DNA of 62,126 nucleotides from Paracoccaceae bacterium (GTDB taxonomy: Bacteria; Pseudomonadota; Alphaproteobacteria; Rhodobacterales; Rhodobacteraceae). The position numbers and the translations under genes were made by a program. Below the pieces are notes generated by a model, which saw nothing but the letters and a program-made list of their open reading frames with translations, was not told where the DNA came from and made no database searches. This document shows positions 16,219 to 24,164 of the stretch, piece after piece. Position 1 is the first letter of the stretch. The number at the start of each line of letters is the position of its first letter. The DNA is taken from contig JACSRN010000065.1 of NCBI GenBank assembly GCA_014879735.1, positions 1 through 62,126 on the forward strand, given 5' to 3'.

Positions 16219-16866
16219 ATGACTGGGCTGACCGAGCGGCTTTCGCGCTGCTATTCCGGTATTATCTATGACGTGATGCGCGACATGGGCCTGCCGCCCG
16301 CCGTGCTGCCACGCGAGATCAAGGCGCTGGAACCGGGGATGCGGATTGCCGGCCCGGTCTTTACCCTGCGCGGCCGCCCCGACAAGACGATCAGCGCCCA
16401 TGACTCGCTGCTGCAATGGACGGGCTTCCTGTCCAAGGCGCCGGCCGGCCATGTGGTGGTCTGCCAGCCGCAGGATTCGGTGCGGGCCCTGATGGGCGAA
16501 TTGTCGGCCGAGACGCTGAAGAACCGCGGCGTGCTGGGCTATGTCGTCGATGGTGGCTGCCGCGATGTCAGCTTCATCAAGGATATCGGCTTCCCGGTCT
16601 GCTGCAGCTACACCACGCCGATCGATGTGGTGGCCAGCTGGTGCCCCGAGGCCTATGACGAGCCGATCACCATCGGCAATGTGGTGATCCGACCGGGCGA
16701 TTATATCATCGGCGATCAGGACGGTATCGTCATCCTGCCGAAGGATCTGACCGAGGAGATCATCACCCGGGCGGAAACCGCAATCGGCGCCGAGAACAAG
16801 GTGCGCGCGGCCATCCTGGCCGGAGAGGACCCGCAGAAGGCCTATATCCAGTTCGGCAAGTTCTGA
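16219..16866 (+). CDS. RraA-family protein, probable 4-carboxy/4-hydroxy-2-oxo acid aldolase or decarboxylase
   Basis: A 215-residue RraA-like protein. The family motif around the divalent metal and substrate is GYVVDGGCRDVSFIKD (near residue 110), with the conserved RD pair. NVVIRPGDYIIGDQDGIVIL is the C-terminal signature. Members cleave 4-hydroxy-4-methyl-2-oxoglutarate-like compounds or decarboxylate oxaloacetate, and some bind RNase E. Here the catabolic role is favoured by the transporter context. The start has GGGGAGG 5 nt before it. The stop overlaps the next start (TGATG). Confidence 0.87.
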   Translation: MTGLTERLSRCYSGIIYDVMRDMGLPPAVLPREIKALEPGMRIAGPVFTLRGRPDKTISAHDSLLQWTGFLSKAPAGHVVVCQPQDSVRALMGELSAETLKNRGVLGYVVDGGCRDVSFIKDIGFPVCCSYTTPIDVVASWCPEAYDEPITIGNVVIRPGDYIIGDQDGIVILPKDLTEEIITRAETAIGAENKVRAAILAGEDPQKAYIQFGKF

Positions 16867-17636
16867 TGCGCCACCCCGCCCCGCCGACCGCGCTGCACAT
16901 GGGCAAGGGCAAGATTGCCTCGGTCGTGGCGGTGCTGGGCGAGCGGATCGTGGCCGGAGACTATGCCGCCGATGCGCCGCTGCCGGTCGAGGCCGATCTG
17001 GCGCAATCGCTGGATGTGGGGCGCAGCGTCCTGCGCGAGGCGGTGAAGGTGCTTGCCGCCAAGGGCATGGTGCTGGCCCGGCCGCGGGTGGGCACGGTGA
17101 TCCTGCCGCGCGAGGACTGGAACCTGTTCGACCATGACGTGCTGCACTGGCACCTGCGGGCGATGCCGCTGCAGCCCGACCTGCTGCGCGACATCCTGGA
17201 GGCCAGGCGGATCATCGAGCCGGAGGCGGCGCTGCTGGCGGCGCTGAACGGCAGCCCGGCGCGCAAGCAGGCCATCGCCGGCCATTACCGCGACATGGTG
17301 ACGGGGGCCCGCAACCCCGAGGCGGCGGTGAAGGCCGACATCGGCTTTCACATCGCGGTGCTGATGGCCTCGGGCAATGCGATCCTGACAGCCTTCGCCC
17401 CGGCGCTGACGGCGATCCTGACCGCGTTCTTCAAGATCAGCATCGAAAAGCCCGAGATGTTTCCCGGCAACCTGCCGGCGCATGAGGAAGTCAGCCAGCG
17501 CATCCTGGCCGGCGATGCTGCCGGCGCGCGGGCGGCGATGCTGCGCGTGCTTGCCTATACCGAGACCGACCTGCTGGACCGCATCTCAGCCGGCGACCCG
17601 GACGAACTGCTTCAAACGAGGAGGAAATACCCATGA
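16866..17636 (+). CDS. FadR/GntR-family (FCD) transcription regulator, second of the locus
   Basis: A 256-residue regulator with a winged helix-turn-helix (LPVEADLAQSLDVGRSVLRE, wing RPRVGTVILPRE) and an FCD domain with DIGFHIAVLMASGN. It is related to the regulator at 15266-16030; both carry the EDWNL/RDWNL segment after the wing. It sits inside the transport operon, coupled to genes on both sides, so it probably senses the transported acid or a product. Its operator is likely one of the palindromes at 16089-16161. Confidence 0.88.
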   Translation: MRHPAPPTALHMGKGKIASVVAVLGERIVAGDYAADAPLPVEADLAQSLDVGRSVLREAVKVLAAKGMVLARPRVGTVILPREDWNLFDHDVLHWHLRAMPLQPDLLRDILEARRIIEPEAALLAALNGSPARKQAIAGHYRDMVTGARNPEAAVKADIGFHIAVLMASGNAILTAFAPALTAILTAFFKISIEKPEMFPGNLPAHEEVSQRILAGDAAGARAAMLRVLAYTETDLLDRISAGDPDELLQTRRKYP

Positions 17637-18607
17637 AGACCAAACTTGTTCTTGCCATTACGGTTGCAGCCGCAACGCTTTCAGCGGGTGTAGCCCTCGC
17701 CGAATATCCCGAACGTCCCATCACGATGATCGTTCCGTGGTCGGCCGGCGGCGGCACCGATGCCGTGGCCCGCGCATTGGCGGCCGAGATCGAGAAGGAA
17801 CTGGGCACGCCGGTCAACGTGGTGAACCGCACCGGCGGCGGCGGCGTCATCGGCCATACCGAGATGCTGAACGCCAACCCCGATGGCTATACCATCGGCC
17901 TCGCCACCGCCGAGCTGTCGACCTATTACTGGAGCGGCACCGCCCCCTTCACCACGGGGGATGTGGCGCCGCTGGGGCTGGTGAATCTTGATGCCTCGGC
18001 CTTCAACGTCTCGGCCAGCAGCGAATGGGCCGATCTGCGCGCAGCGCTGGATGCCATCGCCGCCGCCCCGGCCGGCACCTACAAACTGTCTGGCATGGCG
18101 CCTGGCGCCGGCTATCACCTTGCCTTCTCTGGCCTTCTGAACGCCGAAGGCATCGATCCGCTGAAAGTGGTCGTGGTCCCCAGCCAGGGCGCGGCGCCCG
18201 GGTTCCAGGAACTGGCCGCCGGTGGCGTGCAGATCGTGCCGTCGTCGCTGCCCGAGGCCAAGTCGATGATCGACGCCGGACAGGTCAAGTCGCTGGCGGT
18301 GCTGGCGGGCGCCCGGCTTGAGGCCTTCCCCGACGTGCCGACGGTGCAGGAAGCCATCGGCCGCGACTGGGTGGGCGGCACCTGGCGCGGCATGGTCGCG
18401 CCGAAGGGCGTGCCCGAGGACATCTCGGCCAAGCTGGAGGCCGCCGTCGACATCGCCTGGCATTCCGAGGGCTTCCAGACCTTCATGAAGGAACGCGGCT
18501 TCGGTCTGGAATATCTGAACGCCGCCGATTTCGGCACCTTCATGGCCGAGCAGCAGGCGCAGAATGGCGAGGTGATGAAACTCCTCGGCCTGCGTACGCG
18601 GGACTGA
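17633..18607 (+). CDS. tctC: Tripartite tricarboxylate transporter substrate-binding protein (TctC/Bug family)
   Basis: A 324-residue periplasmic binding protein. It begins with a Sec signal peptide ending VALA near residue 23, followed by the family opening EYPERPITMIVPWSAGGGTD, where the P-x-S-x-G-G-x-x-D loop holds the carboxylate of the ligand. Bug proteins bind di- and tricarboxylates and related organic acids; the ligand here is not predictable. It overlaps the regulator gene by 4 bp, and a strong GAGGAGGAAA site lies inside the end of that gene, consistent with high expression of the binding protein. Confidence 0.93.
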   Translation: MKTKLVLAITVAAATLSAGVALAEYPERPITMIVPWSAGGGTDAVARALAAEIEKELGTPVNVVNRTGGGGVIGHTEMLNANPDGYTIGLATAELSTYYWSGTAPFTTGDVAPLGLVNLDASAFNVSASSEWADLRAALDAIAAAPAGTYKLSGMAPGAGYHLAFSGLLNAEGIDPLKVVVVPSQGAAPGFQELAAGGVQIVPSSLPEAKSMIDAGQVKSLAVLAGARLEAFPDVPTVQEAIGRDWVGGTWRGMVAPKGVPEDISAKLEAAVDIAWHSEGFQTFMKERGFGLEYLNAADFGTFMAEQQAQNGEVMKLLGLRTRD

Positions 18608-18609
18608 CC

Positions 18610-19086
18610 ATGCTGAAGGTCAGCGATCTGGTTTCGGGGCTGGCAATTGCCGGCCTCGGGATCTTCATCTTCGTGCAGTCCCGCAGCTTTCCGGCCATCG
18701 GCAATATCGCGGTGGCGCCCTCGTTCTACCCCGGCCTGATCGGGGCGGTGCTGGCGCTGTGCGGGCTGGCGCTGGCGGGCGCGGCACTGCTGCGCGGGGC
18801 GGCCTTGCCGCTGTTCGTGCGGCCGGCGTGGTTTTCCAAACCGGCGAATGTGGTGGCGGTACTGGCGGTGCCGGCCTCGATCGTGGCCTATGGTCTGCTC
18901 AGCCCGCGCATCGGCTTTCTTGCCACCAGCTTCCTTGTCGCCTCCGGCCTGCTTCTGGCTTTCCGGGTGCGTGTCCTGACCAGCCTGATCACGGCGTTTC
19001 TGGTGACGGTGGCGCTGTATCTGATCTTTGCCATCACCTTCCGCGTGCCCCTGCCCTATGGCGTGATCGAAAGGCTGCTGCCATGA
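18610..19086 (+). CDS. tctB: Tripartite tricarboxylate transporter small membrane subunit (TctB)
   Basis: A 158-residue protein with four hydrophobic segments (about residues 7-25, 40-60, 77-97 and 110-150), the size and topology of TctB. It is the poorly conserved small subunit that partners the large channel subunit encoded next. Only 2 bases separate it from the binding-protein gene, and its stop overlaps the next start (ATGA). Confidence 0.9.
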   Translation: MLKVSDLVSGLAIAGLGIFIFVQSRSFPAIGNIAVAPSFYPGLIGAVLALCGLALAGAALLRGAALPLFVRPAWFSKPANVVAVLAVPASIVAYGLLSPRIGFLATSFLVASGLLLAFRVRVLTSLITAFLVTVALYLIFAITFRVPLPYGVIERLLP

Positions 19087-20567
19087 ACTATGTCGATGCA
19101 CTGTCGCTGGTGTTCCAGCCACATACGATCATCACCATCCTGGGCGCCGCGCTGTTCGGGCTGTTCGTCGGCTCGATGCCCGGGCTGACGGCGACGATGG
19201 CAGCGGCGCTGCTGGTGCCAATCACCTTCTACATGGATCCGGTCTCGGCCGTGGGCGCCATCGTCACCTGCTCGGCCATGGCGATCTTTGCCGGAGACAT
19301 TCCCGGCGCGCTGCTGCGCATTCCGGGCACGCCCGCCTCGGCCGCCTATGTCGACGAGGCCTATCAGCTTGGCCGGCAGGGCAAGCTGGCGCAGGTGCTG
19401 TCGGTGAACCTGCTGGCTTCGGCCATGGGGGGCATCTTCGGCGCGCTGGTGCTGATCTTCCTTGCGCCCCAACTGGCGGCGGTCGCGCTGAACTTCTCCA
19501 GCTATGAATATTTCTGGCTGGCGCTGATCGGGCTTTCCGCGGCAACGCTGGTCAGTGCCTCCAATCCGATCAAGGGCTGCATCTCGCTGTTCATGGGCCT
19601 GTTCCTGGCCACGGTGGGGCTGGATGTGGTGACGGGCTTTCCCCGCTATACCATGGATTCGGTCAACCTGATGGGCGGCGTATCGCTGATTGCCGCGTTG
19701 ATTGGTCTTTTTGCCGTGGCCGAACTGTTCCGCAAGGCCACCACCATCGACGAAGACCTGCCGCCCCCGCCCCAGGTCAAGGGCGCGATCCTGACCCAGG
19801 GCATCGCCGCGATCCGCCAGTACAAGCTGAACGTTTTGCGCGGCAGCACGCTGGGCACCTTCCTTGGCATCCTGCCCGGGGCAGGCGCCGACATTGCCGG
19901 CTGGATTTCCTATGCGGTGTCCAAGCGGTTTTCCCGCACGCCGGAGAAATTCGGCAAGGGCCACATCGAAGGCGTGGTCGATGCCAGCGCCTCGAACAAC
20001 GCGGCGCTGGGCGGTGCCTATGTGCCGGCGCTGGTCTTCGGCATTCCGGGCGATTCCATCACCGCCATCGTCATCGGCGTGTTGCTGATCAAGGGGCTGA
20101 ACCCCGGACCGACCGTCTTCACCGAAAGCGGCGACATCGTCGCGGCGATCTTCATCGTCTTCATCCTGGCCAACCTGCTGCTGATCCCGCTGGGCCTGCT
20201 GGCCATCCGCGCCGCGGGCAAGGTGCTGTCGGTCAACCAGCGCATCCTGCTTCCGGTCATCCTGATGCTGTCCATCGTCGGCGCCTTCGCCGTCAACAAC
20301 TCGGTCTTCGATCTGTGGATCGTGCTGGTGCTGGGCATCCTGGGCTGGCTGATGGAGGACAACGGCTTTCCCATCGCGCCGATGGTGCTGGGCCTGGTGC
20401 TGGGCAAGATCGTCGAGGAAAGCTTCGTCAACTCGATGATCAAGTCGGACGGCAATCTGGTGCATTTCGTGGATCGGCCGATTTCCGGCACCCTGGCGGC
20501 GGTGTTCTTCGCCATCTGGATCGTGCCGCTGATCATCCGGCTGGTGCGGCGCCCGAAGGCGGCCTGA
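19083..20567 (+). CDS. tctA: Tripartite tricarboxylate transporter large membrane subunit (TctA)
   Basis: A 494-residue integral membrane protein with about 11-12 hydrophobic segments. The TctA signatures are GSMPGLTATMAAALL near residue 30 and GILPGAGADIAGWISYAVS near 260. AYVPALVFGIPGDSITAIVI follows. It carries out cation-driven import of the acid delivered by the TctC-type protein. The frame is open upstream, but the ATG at 19083 overlapping the tctB stop is the natural start. Confidence 0.94.
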   Translation: MNYVDALSLVFQPHTIITILGAALFGLFVGSMPGLTATMAAALLVPITFYMDPVSAVGAIVTCSAMAIFAGDIPGALLRIPGTPASAAYVDEAYQLGRQGKLAQVLSVNLLASAMGGIFGALVLIFLAPQLAAVALNFSSYEYFWLALIGLSAATLVSASNPIKGCISLFMGLFLATVGLDVVTGFPRYTMDSVNLMGGVSLIAALIGLFAVAELFRKATTIDEDLPPPPQVKGAILTQGIAAIRQYKLNVLRGSTLGTFLGILPGAGADIAGWISYAVSKRFSRTPEKFGKGHIEGVVDASASNNAALGGAYVPALVFGIPGDSITAIVIGVLLIKGLNPGPTVFTESGDIVAAIFIVFILANLLLIPLGLLAIRAAGKVLSVNQRILLPVILMLSIVGAFAVNNSVFDLWIVLVLGILGWLMEDNGFPIAPMVLGLVLGKIVEESFVNSMIKSDGNLVHFVDRPISGTLAAVFFAIWIVPLIIRLVRRPKAA

Positions 20568-20629
20568 TGGCCCGGGGGGCGCCCCTGCGGCGTCCCCGAA
20601 TATCGGTCAGGACATTCAAGGAGGAAGGC

Positions 20630-21277
20630 ATGGAAGACGAGATCATCGCCCGCCTGCGCAAGCTGGCCGTCGCCACCCTGTCGGATGGCTGCGACCAGAT
20701 CGCCGGCCGCCGCGGCTTCATGGACAGCGGCATCCAGGGTCGGGTCAACGCCCGCAAATTCGCCGGCCGCGCCGCAACCGTGCTGGAGGTGCCCTGCACG
20801 GAACGGCTGAAGCCGGAACTGGCCTTCGACCTGATCGACGCCGCACCGCGGGGCAGCGTGATCGTCATCTCCAACGGTGGCAATGCCGATGTCGCCATCT
20901 GGGGCGAGTTGATGAATGCCGGTGCCGTGGCAAACGGCCATGAGGCGGTGGTGCTGGAGGGCGGCGTCCGCGATGTCGAGCTGATCCGCAGCCAGACCGA
21001 TTTTCCGGTTTTCGCCCGCTCGGTGGTGGCCGCCAGTTCCATCGGCCGGATGATGACGCTGGCGCGCGATGTGCCGGTGCAGGCCGGCGGCGTGGTGGTG
21101 AATCCGGGCGACTATATCGTCGGCGATGCCGATGGCGTGGTGGTGATCCCGCCCGAACATGTGCAGGCCATCGCCACCTTTGCCGAAGAGGCCGAGGCGG
21201 TGGAGGCCGAAATGGCGGCCTATATCCGCGAAAAGGCCTCGATGCGGGCGGCGATCGACAAGTTCGGCCGGGCCTGA
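20630..21277 (+). CDS. RraA-family protein, second copy in the operon
   Basis: A 215-residue RraA-like protein, the same length as the copy at 16219 but clearly diverged. The active-site block is VVLEGGVRDVELIRS, with the RD pair, and the tail has NPGDYIVGDADGVVVIPPEH. An excellent ribosome binding site, GGAGGAAGG, precedes the ATG. It lies 62 bases after tctA and 15 before a DapA-family gene. Two RraA-like enzymes in one operon may be successive aldolase/decarboxylase steps or paralogues with different stereospecificity. Confidence 0.87.
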   Translation: MEDEIIARLRKLAVATLSDGCDQIAGRRGFMDSGIQGRVNARKFAGRAATVLEVPCTERLKPELAFDLIDAAPRGSVIVISNGGNADVAIWGELMNAGAVANGHEAVVLEGGVRDVELIRSQTDFPVFARSVVAASSIGRMMTLARDVPVQAGGVVVNPGDYIVGDADGVVVIPPEHVQAIATFAEEAEAVEAEMAAYIREKASMRAAIDKFGRA

Positions 21278-21292
21278 GGCAAGGAGAAAACA

Positions 21293-22195
21293 ATGAAGAC
21301 GGGTTTCCACGGGGTCTACCCCATTCTCTACAGCTTTTTCGACGAGGCGGGCGAACTGGACCGCGAGGCCATGCGCCGGCAGGTCGAGGGCTGTATCGCC
21401 GGCGGCGCGCAGGGCATCGCGGTGATGGGGCTGGCGACGGAGGTCGGCAAGCTGGACGTCAACGAACGCCGCCGTGTCATCGACTGGGTGGGCGAGGATA
21501 TCGCCGGCCGGGTGCCCTATGCGGTGACGGTGGGCGAGACCAGCATCAACGGCCAGATCGCCTTCCTGCAGGCCGCCAAGGCGGCGGGGGCCGATTGGGC
21601 CATCCTGCAGCCACCCGGCATCGGCGGCATCCCGGAACCGGAACTGGTGCGCTTCCTTGGTCGGGTGGCCGACAGGTCGGACCTGCCGCTGGGCATCCAG
21701 AACGCCCCGGCGGTCATGGCAACCAGCCTGTCGAACACCGCGCTGAAGACGCTGAACCGCCAGCATCCGAATGTGGCGCTCCTCAAGGCCGAGGGGCCGG
21801 CGACCTGGATCAACCAACTGAACGAGGACACCGAGGGCGTGTTCGAGATGTTCGGCGGCCTGGGCGGGTTGCAACTGATCGATTCCGTTCGTGCCGGCTG
21901 CGTCGGTGTCATTCCGGCCGCCGATCTGTTCGATCCGCAGATCCGGATCATGGAGTTGCTGAAGACCGGCCGCGCCGAAGACCTTGCCGAAGCCGAACGG
22001 CTGCACAGCGCGCTGTTGCCGCTGATCGTGTTCATGATGGCTTCGGTCGAGAATTTCATTGCCTATGGCAAGCGGCTGCTGGCCCTGCGTCTGGGCCTGC
22101 CCCCGGCCACGGCCCGCCAGCCGGCGATTCCGACGACGGCGTTCGGGCTGCGCATCGTCGAGGAATGGGCGCGGCGCCTGGGCCCGCTGGGCTGA
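21293..22195 (+). CDS. DapA-family lyase lacking the usual catalytic tyrosine
   Basis: A 300-residue DapA/N-acetylneuraminate lyase family protein. The Schiff-base lysine appears to be in VALLKAEGPATW (near residue 165). The YNxP tyrosine position instead reads LGIQNAPAVM, so the tyrosine that relays protons in most members is missing. The GTTGE-like loop reads VMGLATEVGKL. It is last in the tct operon, with AAGGAG before its start. It probably cleaves or dehydrates an oxo acid produced from the imported substrate; the missing tyrosine suggests unusual chemistry or a changed substrate position. Confidence 0.87.
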   Translation: MKTGFHGVYPILYSFFDEAGELDREAMRRQVEGCIAGGAQGIAVMGLATEVGKLDVNERRRVIDWVGEDIAGRVPYAVTVGETSINGQIAFLQAAKAAGADWAILQPPGIGGIPEPELVRFLGRVADRSDLPLGIQNAPAVMATSLSNTALKTLNRQHPNVALLKAEGPATWINQLNEDTEGVFEMFGGLGGLQLIDSVRAGCVGVIPAADLFDPQIRIMELLKTGRAEDLAEAERLHSALLPLIVFMMASVENFIAYGKRLLALRLGLPPATARQPAIPTTAFGLRIVEEWARRLGPLG

Positions 22196-23093
22196 GCGCA
22201 GACCGCGCAAGGCGCAAGGCACCTTTTTTCGGAGCGGGGTGCCGGCCAGCAGGGCACTGGCAGGGCATTGGCGAGGAGCTGGCTGGGGGGCCGGCAGGGG
22301 CGGAAACGCATGCCGCGGCCTGCCGGATCAAGCGGGTCATCCGCCCGGCCCGGCCAACCGCCGGGCAAGGCATCCGCCGGATCGGTCTTCGACCCGTCTC
22401 CTGCCAGGCCACCGCACTTCCGCCGGGTCGGAGAGTGGATCGTGCCATTGGCTGCCATGGCCCAAAACCATGGCGCGGGCCGATGGGACAGCGCTTGTCC
22501 CCCGCAGGCCTTGCGGGCTGCCGCAGCCATCCACCGTCAGCGGCCGCGCGAGACCGCGTTGCGGCGCCGGCATCTGCGCCACAGGCCGCGGGTCAGGCGG
22601 TGCAGCCCCGCCCGCCAAAATTCCGGCATCGCGCGCACCGGGGGCCGCCGTGCCACGGCCCTTCCAGCCGCGCGCCGCTGTCCGCCGATCCGGTTGCGCC
22701 CGACGTCGGGCGCCGTCTCCTTGCGAACCACCCGGATCAGCCGCCGCCGTCGCCCCGATCGCGCATTACCGCAATCGCAGCTTGGCTCGCCAATCCTGCG
22801 TCGCGATAACCGTTGCGCTGCGCCGACCCCCAACTCCATCCGCCGCTCGGCCGCGAGACCGATCATTTCGCGCAAGGGGCCGATGCCGGAGCGCTCCCTC
22901 CCGCCCCCAGGCAGGTCCATCATCGGGTTGGTCATCGAGAAAACCCCTCGGCCCAGGTTGGCGTGGCAAGCCGACCCGACCGACACCCCGACATCCCGAC
23001 ACCACGGCGGGATCCCTTGCAATCTGTGCAACAGCAGGGGTCACGGCTGTCCGGCCCGCTGGCGGGACCGGCGCGGAAGCCCGCGGCAAACGG
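22196..23093. other. 898-bp stretch with no intact gene, contains transposase debris
   Basis: Open frames here are Arg/Pro-rich shadows without family features, apart from the IS256-type remnant at 22770-22935. GGCACC...GGTGCC around a run of six T at 22219-22244 might terminate the upstream operon, but the geometry is poor. No terminal inverted repeats or target duplications were found. Confidence 0.6.
22770..22935 (-). pseudogene. Remnant of an IS256 (Mutator)-family transposase, N-terminal part
   Basis: Reading the minus strand from 22935 gives MTNPMMDLPGG, then GPLREMIGLAAERRMELGVG, which matches the start of IS256-family transposases (LREMIGFAAERLMELEVGA). After a frame change, 22820-22800 encodes QRNGYRD, another hallmark of the same family that normally follows some 15-20 residues later. 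The part between has been lost, and nothing downstream of it is recognisable. This is a decayed, non-functional fragment. Confidence 0.6.
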
Positions 23094-23552
23094 TCAGGGT
23101 GCAGCCCCAGCCTGAACGGGATGCGGCGTGCGGAAGCCGACAGCGAAACGGTTCCAGGCATTTATCGTCGTGACGATCAATGTCAGATCGGCGCGTTCAC
23201 GTTCGTCAAAAGCCTCGGCCAGGGCGGCATATTCCGCGTCCGGCACGCCCGTCACCTCGATGCGCGTCAGGGATTCGGCCCAGCCAAGCGCTGCACGCTC
23301 GCGGTTGTCGAAGGCCGGGCTTTCGCGCCAGGCGGCCAGAACATCCAGTTTCTGTTGGGAAATGCCCGCCTCCCGCGCCTCGGGGGCGTGGAGGTTCAGG
23401 CAGAATGCACAACCGTTGATCTGCGAGACCCGCATCTTGACCAATTCGCGCAGAGCCAGCGATATGGATAGCTGTTTCGTCGCCTCCTCCAGCGCCATCA
23501 TGGCCTTCATCGCTGCGGGGGAGGCCTTGTAATAGTTCATCCTTGCGGTCAT
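23094..23552 (-). CDS. Carboxymuconolactone decarboxylase/AhpD-like alkylhydroperoxidase domain protein
   Basis: A 152-residue all-helical protein. The redox motif CAFCLNLH (Cys-x-x-Cys-x-x-x-His, near residue 46) is that of AhpD-type peroxidases, and the length fits this group. The C-terminal DLTLIVTTINAWNRFAVGF is typical. It may remove peroxides with a thiol partner; no ahpC is nearby. The start at 23552 (MTARMNYYK) has AGGAGG 8-9 nt before it, while the longer open frame runs into the tRNA region and is rejected. The gene stands alone between transposase debris and tRNA-Gly. Confidence 0.88.
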   Translation of the reverse strand: MTARMNYYKASPAAMKAMMALEEATKQLSISLALRELVKMRVSQINGCAFCLNLHAPEAREAGISQQKLDVLAAWRESPAFDNRERAALGWAESLTRIEVTGVPDAEYAALAEAFDERERADLTLIVTTINAWNRFAVGFRTPHPVQAGAAP

Positions 23553-23682
23553 CGGCGCCGTCCTCCTGCGGTTTTGCGGATGACGTCGCCGCCCCCCGCC
23601 TGCCTTTCGAGGATGAGGATAGCGCTGCCGGAGGCCGGCCTGAAAGGGCAAAATGGCGGCTCGGATGGGGGGGAGAAAGCAG

Positions 23683-23706
23683 AAAGGCCTCCCAAAGGAG
23701 GCCTTT
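23683..23706 (-). terminator. Rho-independent terminator after tRNA-Gly
   Basis: GGCCTCC and GGAGGCC form a 7-bp stem (extended by three A-T pairs) around a 4-nt loop. On the minus strand a T-rich run follows, 29 bases past the end of tRNA-Gly. Confidence 0.75.
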
Positions 23707-23734
23707 TCCACATCTCTACATTCAGAGACCGAAT

Positions 23735-23809
23735 TGGAGCGGGCGATGAGATTCGAACTCACGACCCTAACCTTGGCAAGGTTATGCTCTACCCCTGAGC
23801 TACGCCCGC
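23735..23809 (-). tRNA. tRNA-Gly (anticodon GCC), CCA encoded
   Basis: The 75-nt minus-strand gene starts GCGGGCGTAGCTCAG and ends CGCCCGCTCCA. The acceptor pairs GCGGGCG/CGCCCGC are perfect. The anticodon loop is CTTGCCAAG, flanked by complementary AAC and GTT, and the T arm has GTTCGAATC. It reads GGC/GGU glycine codons. Confidence 0.95.
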
Positions 23810-23828
23810 GCCCCTTTCGGTGGAGCGG

Positions 23829-23857
23829 GATTTAGGCGATGGCCGCGGGAGCCGCAA
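23829..23857 (-). promoter_or_regulatory. Promoter of tRNA-Gly
   Basis: On the minus strand, TTGCGG (23852-23857) and TAAATC (23829-23834) are 17 bp apart. This places the start of transcription near 23822, about a dozen bases before the tRNA. Confidence 0.6.
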
Positions 23858-24164
23858 GAGGAAAATGTAGGCGGAGGGCGGAAATTCCACCCTGCCCGCC
23901 GGCCGCCCTGCCCCGAGCCTACCATGACCGGAAAAGATGCAACGGGGCGCGGATTGCATAAGCCATCTGCGGGTTCCCTGCCTGCGGATGGCGTGGGCGG
24001 CCCGCCCTGCCGCCATGACGCAGCCGCGCCGGCGCGTCTGGCAGCCGCCACGGCAGGGTATGGAAATGGCCCGGGGGCAGGCGCGCAGGAGGCGCTGCCG
24101 CCATCATTGGGCCCCTGCCATCCGTCGGCGGCCCGTCAGGACCGCGGACGGATGGCAGGCCGCC
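23858..24164. other. Gene-free stretch between tRNA-Gly and pyruvate carboxylase
   Basis: No frame shows family features, and no clear hairpin, repeat or RNA was recognised in this stretch. It holds the 3' side of pyc. Confidence 0.5.

Noticed and set aside
22059-23471. 470-codon plus-strand open frame across the gap after the tct operon
   Set aside because: Arg/Pro/Ala-rich, no motif, no ribosome binding site, and it overlaps the AhpD-like gene on the other strand.
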